A DNA stretch of 7,461 bases from Verrucomicrobia bacterium UBA673 (GTDB lineage: Bacteria > Verrucomicrobiota > Verrucomicrobiia > Limisphaerales > UBA1096). Shown in pieces: positions 1 through 6,012 of the stretch. Below the pieces are notes generated by a model. It was not told where the DNA came from and made no database searches. It saw only the letters and a program-made list of their open reading frames with translations. Numbering within the stretch: position 1 is the first letter of the stretch; each line of letters opens with the position of its first letter. The stretch covers positions 32,748-40,208 of the forward strand of contig DBNL01000066.1 of assembly GCA_002299785.1 (NCBI GenBank). The letters run 5' to 3'. The translations under genes were made by a program, and so were the position numbers.

Positions 1-805
1 CGCCGTCCTTACTCCACTGATACGCTAGCGGTTCCAGGCCGCTAGCCATGACGGAAAACGAGATCGTCTTGCCGGCGAGCACGGTCTGCGACACCGGATG
101 CGAGAGGATAGCAAGGTCATTGCCGCCGGTGCTGTCCGTCACGTCGGCGAGGTTCGTCCCAACTTTCAGGTTGTCGATCAACATTACGCCGATGTTTTTG
201 GCCTGCCGGAATGCAAAGCCCGTCACGTCCACAGCGGAGCCACTATCGGTGGTGGTGACGCCCCCGGCCAAATCGTCGTCCGGGTCGATCCATAGCGTCG
301 TGCTGGCATCTACGAGGCTCATCGCGATAACCACCTTGTATACAGTATCGAGGTAAAGATCGTTCACCACCAGAGCCGTGGATTGCTTGCCCTTCGAGCT
401 GACGCCGATCCGGAACGTGCCCTCTTCCGCGCCAGTGGTTTGGGCAATGATCCGCGCCCGATAGCCAAAGCCGTCGTCCGCGAAATGCCCAAAATAGCTC
501 CCGCCGCCTATGGGCAGCTCCGTAAACTCCACATCGAACGACGCATACATCGTGCCGCCGCTGGATTTCTCATAAGGCCCGCCAGCAAGCTTCGCGTGAA
601 AGTCTTCCGAGCCGGACTGTGTCAAGATGAGCTGCCCCTCATAAACCTCTGCCTGTGCGCTTGAGCCGCTGTGGTTTTTCCAAGTGTCCGCCGCCTGTTC
701 GACAATCGGGCCGTCGTCGTAGGTGAAAGATTCCTCGAGCACCACCTCAGCCGTCGCCGTCACAAGGCCAATTACTGCCGGCAAAAGTATAAGTCCTTTT
801 TTCAT
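1..805 (-). CDS. Secreted beta-sandwich (lectin-like) protein with Ig-like domain, 3' end off the window
   Basis: An open frame reads without a stop from ATG at 805 to the left edge, giving 268 residues; the C-terminus is missing. Residues 1-19 form a Sec signal peptide (MKKG start, then a hydrophobic stretch to about TATA). Residues 20-220 are rich in Ser, Thr, Gly and Asp with alternating hydrophobics, as in a concanavalin A-like beta-sandwich, ending in 'IGVMLIDNLKVGT' (205-217). This segment is common in verrucomicrobial surface proteins. From about residue 231 an Ig-like domain begins (HPVSQTVLAGKTISFSV ... LAYQW, with the core Trp at 264); it is cut by the edge. The start follows the stop of the prepilin-like gene by 18 bp on the same strand, so the two are probably cotranscribed. 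No Shine-Dalgarno sequence is visible. The likely role is extracellular or cell-surface adhesion or carbohydrate binding; the ligand is unknown. I am confident it is a real gene and moderately confident of the fold. Confidence 0.85.
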   Translation of the reverse strand, partial: MKKGLILLPAVIGLVTATAEVVLEESFTYDDGPIVEQAADTWKNHSGSSAQAEVYEGQLILTQSGSEDFHAKLAGGPYEKSSGGTMYASFDVEFTELPIGGGSYFGHFADDGFGYRARIIAQTTGAEEGTFRIGVSSKGKQSTALVVNDLYLDTVYKVVIAMSLVDASTTLWIDPDDDLAGGVTTTDSGSAVDVTGFAFRQAKNIGVMLIDNLKVGTNLADVTDSTGGNDLAILSHPVSQTVLAGKTISFSVMASGLEPLAYQWSKDG

Positions 806-823
806 GGTACGATTTTGATCAAA

Positions 824-1672
824 TTATTTTCGGAATGGCGCATTCCAGATCACGTCAGAGTTCGGTCCCTCGAATGTGCCCGCGCCGTTGGTGACCGAGT
901 GCCGCGAAAAATAGGCCGCATGCCCGTCAATAAACGACAGCACACCGCCCTGCCCCTTATGTCGCTCTGGGAATGCCCGCCACCGCGCCGCCGGGTTTAC
1001 CGAGTAGTACGGATTCCCCAGTCCCTCCGACGAACTGAAATACATGTCCATCGTGCCTACAGTCGCAGAGGGATTGGGCAGATCGGTCGCCTTGGGCATT
1101 TTTGGATACGGCATGTAGGAGTTCACCGTCCCGCGCTTGAGGTCGATGTTCATCGCGTAGCTGAAAAACCCATGCCGCCCGCCTCCCTTCAACTGCTTCA
1201 ATTCCTCCGTCGTCATCCCAGCGTTCGGGCAGTGCCAAATCTTCCCCTGCTTGCCGGGGAACGGTAGATTTTTGACGTTGTCCTGATACACCACTGTCGG
1301 CCGTTTCCAATACTGTTCGAGCGTTCTCTCGCCCATGAACGGCGGCAACAGGTTAAACCAAGCGCTGGGATCCTTCGGCGCACCGGTCGGCGGCGGGGAG
1401 CCGGGATAACGCCCGTTGGCACCCATCCCGTCACGGGGCAACGAGTCCTCGTTATCCACAAGATACAACTGCATACCCAACCCCCACTGTCGCTGGTTCG
1501 ATAGGCAATTGGTCAAGCGGGCCTGATCCTTCGCCTTGGCCAGGGCCGGCAACAGCAAAGCCGCTAAAATTGCAATAATGGCAATGACTACCAGCAACTC
1601 GATCAGCGTAAACGCCGCCCGCCACCGATTCTCAGAAAAAAAACATTTTGTTTTATAGAATAAAGAGCCCAT
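824..1672 (-). CDS. Prepilin-type protein with N-terminal cleavage/methylation domain and C-terminal H-X10-DG motif
   Basis: This 282-residue protein has a 20-residue basic leader, then FTLIELLVVIAIIAILAALL from residue 21. This is the class III (type IV prepilin/type II pseudopilin) signal that a PilD-like peptidase cleaves before Phe21; Glu25 is the conserved +5 Glu. The residue before the cut is Ala20, not the classical Gly, a variant I recall as common in PVC prepilin-like proteins. The transmembrane helix continues as an alpha-helical stem (ALAKAKDQARLTNCLSNQRQWGLGM, about 43-67). The globular part has WHCPN (146-150) and ends with HKGQGGVLSFIDGH. Here His238 and Asp249-Gly250 are separated by ten residues; the family motif is usually nine. 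Such proteins occur in many paralogues in Verrucomicrobiota and Planctomycetes and are thought to be envelope pseudopilins; their exact job is unknown. ATG 1672 is the only start that keeps a basic leader, although no Shine-Dalgarno precedes it. An A8 tract (T8 in the mRNA sense) lies in the leader at 1636-1643. Confidence 0.93.
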   Translation of the reverse strand: MGSLFYKTKCFFSENRWRAAFTLIELLVVIAIIAILAALLLPALAKAKDQARLTNCLSNQRQWGLGMQLYLVDNEDSLPRDGMGANGRYPGSPPPTGAPKDPSAWFNLLPPFMGERTLEQYWKRPTVVYQDNVKNLPFPGKQGKIWHCPNAGMTTEELKQLKGGGRHGFFSYAMNIDLKRGTVNSYMPYPKMPKATDLPNPSATVGTMDMYFSSSEGLGNPYYSVNPAARWRAFPERHKGQGGVLSFIDGHAAYFSRHSVTNGAGTFEGPNSDVIWNAPFRK

Positions 1673-1834
1673 GCAAGCCGACCCACGTGCAAAGAGGGAA
1701 GCTACAACCCCCCCTCAGCAACACAAGAAAAGTCGAACGTTCAAGCTATTCCGGGAATCGCTTGGCCAATGGCAAAATATAGAGGGCCCTGTCCCCAGTG
1801 CCCCGAAACGCTTCGTCCTCGTCATCCAAAAAGA
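1673..1834. other. Gene-free spacer upstream of the prepilin-like gene
   Basis: No credible coding region on either strand. It must hold the promoter for the minus-strand prepilin/Ig pair. A TATATT hexamer can be read on the minus strand around 1777-1782, but it has no convincing -35 partner, so I do not call a promoter. One copy of the octamer palindrome TTGGCCAA (1762-1769) lies here, and a GGGCCC palindrome lies near 1784. The plus-strand open frame from 1671 to 1874 has low-complexity Lys/Arg-rich codons and no family resemblance, and is treated as spurious. Confidence 0.6.
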
Positions 1835-1940
1835 TCACACAGAGACGCGGCGAAAAGAGAGACGCAGATTTTAAGGATCGGAGAGGATTATTTCTGGGCA
1901 AAGATTTTACGGCTGGGCAAAGATAAATTGTTGTAAATCA
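1835..1940. repeat. Short degenerate tandem-repeat patch downstream of aspC
   Basis: Two kinds of direct repeat sit side by side. AGAGACGC occurs at 1841-1848 and 1858-1865 (17-bp pitch). CTGGGCAAAGAT occurs at 1894-1905 and 1913-1924 (19-bp pitch). The block starts with ACACAGAGACGC, which resembles purine-rich, dispersed intergenic repeats that I recall from verrucomicrobial and other large environmental genomes, often mis-called as 'HTETRRK'-type peptides. The similarity to that class is from memory and unconfirmed. It lies between the end of aspC (1963) and the start of the prepilin gene, and could be a decayed mobile repeat or part of a transcript end. No hairpin strong enough to call a terminator is visible. 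Confidence 0.5.
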
Positions 1941-1962
1941 GTGTCCTTGCCGCTCTCCCAGG

Positions 1963-3132
1963 CTATAGGGTTTTGCAGAAGTCCTCCAGACGTGCCATGC
2001 CAGCTTGGATGTTCTCCATGCTGGTGGCGTAGCTGATGCGGAAGTTGTTGTCCGCGCCGAAGGCGATGCCGGGGACAGCCGCTACCTTGGCCTGCTCGAG
2101 TAGGCGCTCACAAAACTCGGCGGACTTCAGACCGGTCCCGGACATATTCGGAAACAGGTAAAATGCGCCCTTGCTGTTGATGCAGCTGATGCCGGACATG
2201 TTGTTTAGTCGTCCGGCGGCGTAGCGGCGGCGTTCGTCGAACTTTGCCAGCCAGTCATCGAGGTGATCCTGCGGGCCGTTGAGCGCGGCGACGGCTCCCT
2301 TTTGGGCAAACGAAGTCGCGTTGCTGGTGCTGTGGCTTTGCACCGCATTTATGGCCTGTGCAATCGGCTTGGGTGCGGCGAGGAATCCGATTCGCCAGCC
2401 GGTCATCGAGTAGGCCTTGGCTAAGCCGTGCACGATAATGGTATGAGCCAGATGTTCGTCGGAGAAACCGGTGACGCTGGTGAACTTGGCTCCATCGTAA
2501 ACCAGCTTTTCGTAAATGTCGTCGCTCATGATGAGCACGCCTTTCTCGACACAAACGTCGCCAAGCGCCTTAATTTCATCCCCCGAGTACACGGAGCCAG
2601 TGGGGTTGCTCGGCGAGTTGAGGATGAATAGCTTGGTCCTCGGCGTGATGGCTGCACGCAACTGCTCAGGCGTAACTTTGAATTCGGTTTCGTCGGTGGT
2701 GTCGAGAATCACCGGCTTAGCCCCGGCGAGCTTGGCCATCTCAGGGTAGCTAAGCCAATATGGCGCGGGGATGATCACTTCGTCGCCGGCCTCGCAAGTG
2801 GCGTAGATGACGTTGAAGCAGGAGTGTTTGCCGCCGCAGTTGACGATCACTTGGCTTGGCTCGTACTTGACGCCGTAGTCGCGCTGGAACTTGTCGGCGA
2901 CAGCTTCGCGTAATTCCGGAATGCCGCTACTTGCCGTGTACTTGGTGAAGCCGTCGACCAACGCCTGCGCCGCTGCATCCTTAATGTGCTGCGGCGTGTC
3001 AAAATCCGGCTCTCCTGCACCAAAGCCGATGACATCCTCCCCCTTCGCACGTAATTCTTTAGCCTTGGCCGAAATGGCTAGTGTCATTGAAGGAGCAAGC
3101 GATGCCGCACGACTAGAAAGCGAATAGTCCAT
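1963..3132 (-). CDS. aspC: Pyridoxal-phosphate aspartate aminotransferase, class I-beta
   Basis: This 389-residue protein aligns by eye along its full length with the Thermus-type (I-beta) aspartate aminotransferase. It transfers the amino group between aspartate and 2-oxoglutarate in the cytoplasm, feeding aspartate-family amino acids including methionine. Visible family features are the N-terminal GAGEPDFDTP (38-47), GGKHS (100-104; Lys102 corresponds to the Lys that recognises the distal substrate carboxylate in this subgroup), PYW (124-126; stacks near the cofactor), SNPTG (175-179, Asn176), SDDIYE (203-208; Asp204 contacts the pyridine nitrogen, Tyr207 the cofactor), AKAYSMTGWRIGF (238-250; Lys239 is the Schiff-base lysine) and FRISYAT (364-370; Arg365 binds the alpha-carboxylate). 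Some members of this subgroup also transaminate prephenate, so a role in Phe/Tyr synthesis is possible. It lies 39 bp behind cysK on the same strand and is probably cotranscribed. The start ATG has at best a weak AAGAA ahead of it. Confidence 0.95.
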   Translation of the reverse strand: MDYSLSSRAASLAPSMTLAISAKAKELRAKGEDVIGFGAGEPDFDTPQHIKDAAAQALVDGFTKYTASSGIPELREAVADKFQRDYGVKYEPSQVIVNCGGKHSCFNVIYATCEAGDEVIIPAPYWLSYPEMAKLAGAKPVILDTTDETEFKVTPEQLRAAITPRTKLFILNSPSNPTGSVYSGDEIKALGDVCVEKGVLIMSDDIYEKLVYDGAKFTSVTGFSDEHLAHTIIVHGLAKAYSMTGWRIGFLAAPKPIAQAINAVQSHSTSNATSFAQKGAVAALNGPQDHLDDWLAKFDERRRYAAGRLNNMSGISCINSKGAFYLFPNMSGTGLKSAEFCERLLEQAKVAAVPGIAFGADNNFRISYATSMENIQAGMARLEDFCKTL

Positions 3133-3171
3133 TCGGTTCTTTAGTTGTCTTAATGAAAAGCCAAAGCCGGA

Positions 3172-4155
3172 TTAACTGCCCACCTGCGCGCGAGCTTCCT
3201 CAGCCAATGGTGTGCTTAAATATCGTTCCCCCGTTGAGCAAGCAATAGTGACAATCATTTTTCCTGAATTTTCAGGTCGACGTGCTACCTCTAGAGCGGC
3301 GTGAACATTTGCGCCGCTGGAGATGCCACAGAGGATGCCTTCCTCCTTGGCCAAGCGGCGGGCCATCACAAAGGAGTCGTCATTGCCGACTCGAATGCAC
3401 TCGGTGATTTGATCACTGCCATCCTCGCTTTTAAGATGAAGATTACCCGGAATAAAGCCGGCTCCAGTGCCTTGAATCTTATGTGGCCCGGGCGTCAACT
3501 CATCGCCGGCAAGCGTCTGCGAGATCACCGGTGAGTCGGCCGGCTCCATCGCAATCGCCTGAAACGACGGCTTACGCGGTTTGATAACTTCACAGCAGCC
3601 GGAGAGTGTGCCGCCTGTACCAACCCCAGCCACAACGATATCAACTCCCCCATCGGTGTCGTTCCAGATCTCCTCGGCGGTTGTTTGGCGGTGAATTGCA
3701 GGGTTGGCTGGGTTCTCAAACTGTTGTGGTATCCAAGAGTTCGGCGTCTCAGCAGCCAGCTCGTTGGCTCGCTCGATAGCTCCCTTCATCCCCTTTGGGC
3801 CTTCGGTAAGGACGAGTTCGGCGCCGAGCATCGCAAGCAAAGTACGGCGCTCGAGCGACATGGTCTCCGGCATGGTAAGGATCAGTCGGTAGCCTTTGGC
3901 CGCCGCGACGAACGCCAGCGCAATGCCGGTGTTGCCGCTCGTCGGCTCGATGATGACAGTGTCCTTGGTTAGCGCGCCGCTCTTTTCGGCATCCTCGATC
4001 ATCGCTGCACCAATGCGATCCTTCACGCTAGAGAGCGGGTTAAAGAATTCGCATTTGAGTAGCACGGTTGCGTCGATGCCCTCGGTCACCTTGTTGAGCC
4101 GCACCAACGGAGTACGGCCAACAGTCTCCACAATATCATTAAATATATTACCCAT
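3172..4155 (-). CDS. cysK: Cysteine synthase A (O-acetylserine sulfhydrylase)
   Basis: This 327-residue PLP enzyme makes cysteine from O-acetylserine and sulfide in the cytoplasm, the last step of sulfate assimilation. The length and layout are those of CysK: N-terminal VGRTPLVRLN (12-21), SSVKDRIG (42-49) with Schiff-base Lys45, the substrate-binding TSGNTG loop (72-77), the phosphate-cradling GVGTGGT (177-183), GTGAGFIP (229-236), and GISSGAN (277-283), which carries the Ser that hydrogen-bonds the pyridine nitrogen. The C-terminal CSTGERYLST (306-315) is also conserved. No CBS or regulatory domain is fused, and the short loops favour CysK over cystathionine beta-synthase, though CysM-like substrate use cannot be excluded. 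The start is SD-less (a TTTTTATAAAA leader). It lies between a 27-aa microgene upstream (53-bp gap) and aspC downstream (39-bp gap), suggesting one minus-strand operon. Confidence 0.96.
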   Translation of the reverse strand: MGNIFNDIVETVGRTPLVRLNKVTEGIDATVLLKCEFFNPLSSVKDRIGAAMIEDAEKSGALTKDTVIIEPTSGNTGIALAFVAAAKGYRLILTMPETMSLERRTLLAMLGAELVLTEGPKGMKGAIERANELAAETPNSWIPQQFENPANPAIHRQTTAEEIWNDTDGGVDIVVAGVGTGGTLSGCCEVIKPRKPSFQAIAMEPADSPVISQTLAGDELTPGPHKIQGTGAGFIPGNLHLKSEDGSDQITECIRVGNDDSFVMARRLAKEEGILCGISSGANVHAALEVARRPENSGKMIVTIACSTGERYLSTPLAEEARAQVGS

Positions 4156-4208
4156 TTTTATAAAAACAGTCGGCGTATGACCTCTCCGGCCTTGGCCGTG
4201 TGGGGAGA

Positions 4209-4292
4209 TTATTTCTTGGCGGTACTCTGCTTGCGCTTGAGGTAGGCCTTACGACGCTTGCGTTTGATTACTTTGTTGTGTTGTTTGCCCAT
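4209..4292 (-). CDS. 27-residue highly basic microprotein, possibly ribosome-associated (bS22-like)
   Basis: On the minus strand, ATG at 4292 opens a 27-codon frame ending in TAA at 4209. The product begins MGKQHNKVIKRKRR and ends in KQSTAKK; about half of it is Lys/Arg, and it has no acidic residue or Cys. This composition and the VIK-(K/R)-basic-cluster pattern recall the tiny ribosomal proteins of the bS22/mS38 (AURKAIP1-COX24) type, in which a short VIKKRRK-like helix binds rRNA. The resemblance is by eye over only about 20 residues. A GGAGAGG run (minus-strand sense of 4308-4315) precedes the start by 15 nt, farther than usual for a Shine-Dalgarno sequence. It is followed by cysK after 53 bp on the same strand. 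It is below the size limits of most gene callers. Alternatives are a chance frame or an RNA-binding peptide of another kind; a random frame would rarely be this biased. Confidence 0.68.
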   Translation of the reverse strand: MGKQHNKVIKRKRRKAYLKRKQSTAKK

Positions 4293-4302
4293 GATGTATA
4301 AT
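4273..4302 (+). promoter_or_regulatory. Candidate sigma-70-type promoter for the lipoprotein/M23 operon
   Basis: TTGTTG (4273-4278), an 18-bp spacer and a perfect TATAAT (4297-4302) point rightward toward the lipoprotein gene. Transcription would start near 4309, inside the CTCTCCGGAGAG palindrome. It overlaps the first codons of the divergent microgene. The -10 is consensus and the -35 matches 4 of 6; spacing is acceptable. If real, it excludes any lipoprotein start upstream of about 4309. Confidence 0.4.
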
Positions 4303-4308
4303 GGTTCC

Positions 4309-4320
4309 CTCTCCGGAGAG
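4309..4320. repeat. 12-bp perfect palindrome between divergent genes
   Basis: CTCTCCGGAGAG is self-complementary and lies in the 52-bp gap between the divergent microgene and lipoprotein starts, beside the likely +1 of the rightward promoter. Its left half plus one base, CCTCTCCGG (4308-4316), recurs at 4181-4189 on the other side of the microgene. It could be an operator or simply contain the GGAGAGG ribosome-binding run of the minus-strand transcript. Confidence 0.4.
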
Positions 4321-4344
4321 CGGCCGGGAAACATGATGGTTAGT

Positions 4345-4857
4345 ATGAGAATTATCAATCACTATTTAATAGCAATTACCCTATGCGCTGCGCTTGGCTT
4401 GGGCTGCAAATCCATGGGAGAAAAGAAACCCGGGGAGAATTACAGTCTCATTATGCTCTATCTGGAGCAAAACAACGATGGCACAAAGTATTCGCGAGAA
4501 ATGGCTGTTTACCGTGCAGATCCGATCATTTTTTACGTCAACAGCGAACCATTTCTGAGCACAGCTGACCTCGAGAAAGCCACGCTGATGGAAGCTATCG
4601 GCGGCTTTGCAATCCAACTTCAGTTCAACCGGCATGGCACCGCCGTTCTCGAAAGTTTTACCACTTCAAACAAAGGTAAGCGGATGGCGATCTTCTGCCA
4701 GTTCACTGAACCTCGTGTTCTTGCCGCACCGATGATCACCCGAGGGAATGCCACCGGTATCATTCGGTTCACCCCAGACTGCTCCCGCAAGGAAGCCGAA
4801 CGCATACTCGCGGGCCTCAACACAGCGATTAAAGAAATTAAAGGTAAGAGTAAATGA
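4345..4857 (+). CDS. Lipoprotein with SecD P1-head-like domain
   Basis: The 170-residue product starts MRIINHYLIAITLCAALGLGC: a short basic n-region, a hydrophobic core and lipid-attachment Cys21 (GLGC, a loose lipobox). The residue after Cys is Lys, not the Asp that retains lipoproteins in the inner membrane, so outer-membrane sorting is plausible. From about residue 70 to 160 the pattern resembles the P1 head subdomain of SecD: LSTADLEKA, then IQLQFNRHGTAVLESFTTSNKGKRMAIF, then VLAAPMITRGNATGIIRFTPD and an EAERILAGL helix (150-158). In SecD this domain sits outside the membrane and helps pull exported proteins. Here it stands alone without SecD's membrane helices, so its job is not protein translocation in the usual sense. 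The frame is open up to 4258, but that start would lie before the likely promoter; ATGs at 4333/4336 are possible alternatives. The stop overlaps the next start (ATGA), so the M23 gene is coupled to it. Confidence 0.85.
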   Translation: MRIINHYLIAITLCAALGLGCKSMGEKKPGENYSLIMLYLEQNNDGTKYSREMAVYRADPIIFYVNSEPFLSTADLEKATLMEAIGGFAIQLQFNRHGTAVLESFTTSNKGKRMAIFCQFTEPRVLAAPMITRGNATGIIRFTPDCSRKEAERILAGLNTAIKEIKGKSK

Positions 4858-5867
4858 AAGTCTGTCGGCAGGTATTGATGGCAATTGCGCTTGGCCAGGC
4901 CGCTGCTGCGCTTGCCCAGCCTTTCCATTTACCGACCCCCAACCAAGCGATCTTTGTTCCTGGAACGGAAGCCGACTACTTCACCCCAACAATTGGCCGC
5001 ACTTGGCCAAGCGGCACCTTCGGCTGCGTCCGCTCTGAGGGCTGGCAAATGCACGAGGGCATTGACATCAAATGCACTCAACGCGATGCTAATGGTGAGC
5101 CTATTGATCCTGTTAGTGCCGCCGCCGATGGCACCATCACTTACATCAACGCCAAGGCTGGGCTCTCCAACTACGGCAACTACATCGTCATGCAGCACCA
5201 GGTGGACGGTCTGACGGTGTACACCCTTTACGCTCATCTGCGTGCCCTAGCGAGCGGCTTGAGTGTTGGCCAAGTCAAGAAATCTGGTGAAATCATTGCA
5301 ACAATGGGCCGCACCAGCAACACACGCCAAGGCATCTCCCGTGAACGGGCACACCTGCATTTTGAGATTTGCCTGCTAGCTAATCAAAAATTTTCCGCAT
5401 GGTACAAAAAAAATCTTGCCGGTCAGCGTAACCATCATGGCCTGTGGAACGGCCAAAACCTGATCGGCATCGACCCATGGAAACTGTTCATAGAGCAAAA
5501 TAAAAAAAAGGCCAAGCGGCAGTTGTTTAGCCTGCGACAGTTCATCCACAGTCAACCGGTGCTTTGTCGCGTGCTCGTGAAGTCTCCGAACTTTCAGTGG
5601 GCCAAGCGCCACCCCGACTTGGTTAATTCCAATAAACCTAAAAAGTCCATTGCAGGCTATGAGATATCCCTCGATCCCAACGGCGTCCCCGTCACTAGCA
5701 CCCCACGAGATGCGTCCTTCTTTAGCAACGATGAGCCGTTCAAATTGCTTCACGTTAATCCAGGAGTTTACAAAGAATTCCCTTGCAGAAAGCTGATTTT
5801 TAAAAAAGGCCAGCGTTGGATCCTCACAGCAAAAGGTATCCAACATCTAAATCTTCTAGCCTTCTAA
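4854..5867 (+). CDS. Secreted M23 (LytM-type) zinc metallopeptidase
   Basis: This 337-residue protein has an N-terminal signal peptide (MKVCRQVLMAIALGQAAAALAQ, cut near residue 22) and an M23 domain at about residues 60-175. M23 enzymes cleave peptide cross-links in peptidoglycan. All usual active-site residues are visible: HEGID (zinc ligands His67 and Asp71), YAHL (His128) and HLHFE (His167 catalytic, His169 third zinc ligand). It is therefore probably an active enzyme and not a degenerate LytM activator. Residues about 176-337 form a C-terminal extension with no recognised family; it contains GYEISLDPNGVPV (268-280) and Cys239/Cys311, which might pair. The start overlaps the lipoprotein stop by 4 bp (ATGA), and GGTAAGAG just upstream may act as ribosome-binding site. 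Two A8 tracts (5406-5413, 5502-5509) lie at the join between catalytic domain and extension; the second includes an in-frame A-AAA-AAG heptamer. Confidence 0.93.
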   Translation: MKVCRQVLMAIALGQAAAALAQPFHLPTPNQAIFVPGTEADYFTPTIGRTWPSGTFGCVRSEGWQMHEGIDIKCTQRDANGEPIDPVSAAADGTITYINAKAGLSNYGNYIVMQHQVDGLTVYTLYAHLRALASGLSVGQVKKSGEIIATMGRTSNTRQGISRERAHLHFEICLLANQKFSAWYKKNLAGQRNHHGLWNGQNLIGIDPWKLFIEQNKKKAKRQLFSLRQFIHSQPVLCRVLVKSPNFQWAKRHPDLVNSNKPKKSIAGYEISLDPNGVPVTSTPRDASFFSNDEPFKLLHVNPGVYKEFPCRKLIFKKGQRWILTAKGIQHLNLLAF

Positions 5868-5882
5868 TGTAGTAATTTCATA

Positions 5883-5901
5883 GAGTTTTCAACGAAAACT
5901 C
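5883..5901 (+). terminator. Possible weak terminator hairpin after the M23 gene
   Basis: GAGTTTTC (5883-5890), loop AAC, GAAAACTC (5894-5901) form a perfect 8-bp stem 15 bp after the M23 stop. The stem is AT-rich and the T-rich stretch that follows is interrupted, so termination is possible but not assured. It could equally be an operator for mtnP. Confidence 0.35.
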
Positions 5902-5919
5902 ACTTAATCATTGGTTTTA

Positions 5920-5936
5920 ATTTGATTTTATCAAAT
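5920..5936. repeat. AT-rich inverted repeat upstream of mtnP
   Basis: ATTTGAT, spacer TTT, ATCAAAT form a perfect 7-bp inverted repeat in the AT-rich leader of mtnP (5868-6012). This spacer is far more AT-rich than its neighbours, as expected for a promoter region. A TATATT hexamer at 5962-5967 could be a -10 but has no good -35. The repeat may be a regulator-binding site; nothing in the window identifies the regulator. Confidence 0.35.
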
Positions 5937-6012
5937 GTTTCGTAGAGACCAGTATTTTTACTATATTTATTTTTTTTATTATTTTAAACAATTTCTTTTA
6001 GGTCATGCGATA

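Noticed and set aside
671..1267. Long plus-strand open frames antisense to the prepilin, aspC and cysK genes
   Set aside because: They mirror the codon structure of well-supported minus-strand genes, contain no recognisable motif and lack ribosome-binding sites.
1452..1460. Perfect DnaA box TTATCCACA, with a one-mismatch copy TCATCCACA at 5542-5550
   Set aside because: Both lie inside coding sequences, far apart and without an AT-rich unwinding region or clustering, so they do not make an origin. The first is explained by the codons for V-D-N in the prepilin-like protein.
1671..1874. Plus-strand 67-codon frame in the spacer between aspC and the prepilin gene
   Set aside because: Low-complexity Lys/Arg/Thr-rich product whose C-terminus is the translated repeat patch; no family, no ribosome-binding site.
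4258..4344. N-terminal extension of the lipoprotein to an ATG at 4258
   Set aside because: It would overlap the microgene on the other strand, lie ahead of the TATAAT at 4297, and put 29 extra residues before a complete lipoprotein signal peptide.
5935..6012. N-terminal extension of mtnP to an ATG at 5935
   Set aside because: The extra 26 residues are a Phe/Tyr-rich translation of AT-rich spacer and are not part of the phosphorylase family, whose first motif begins just after 6013.
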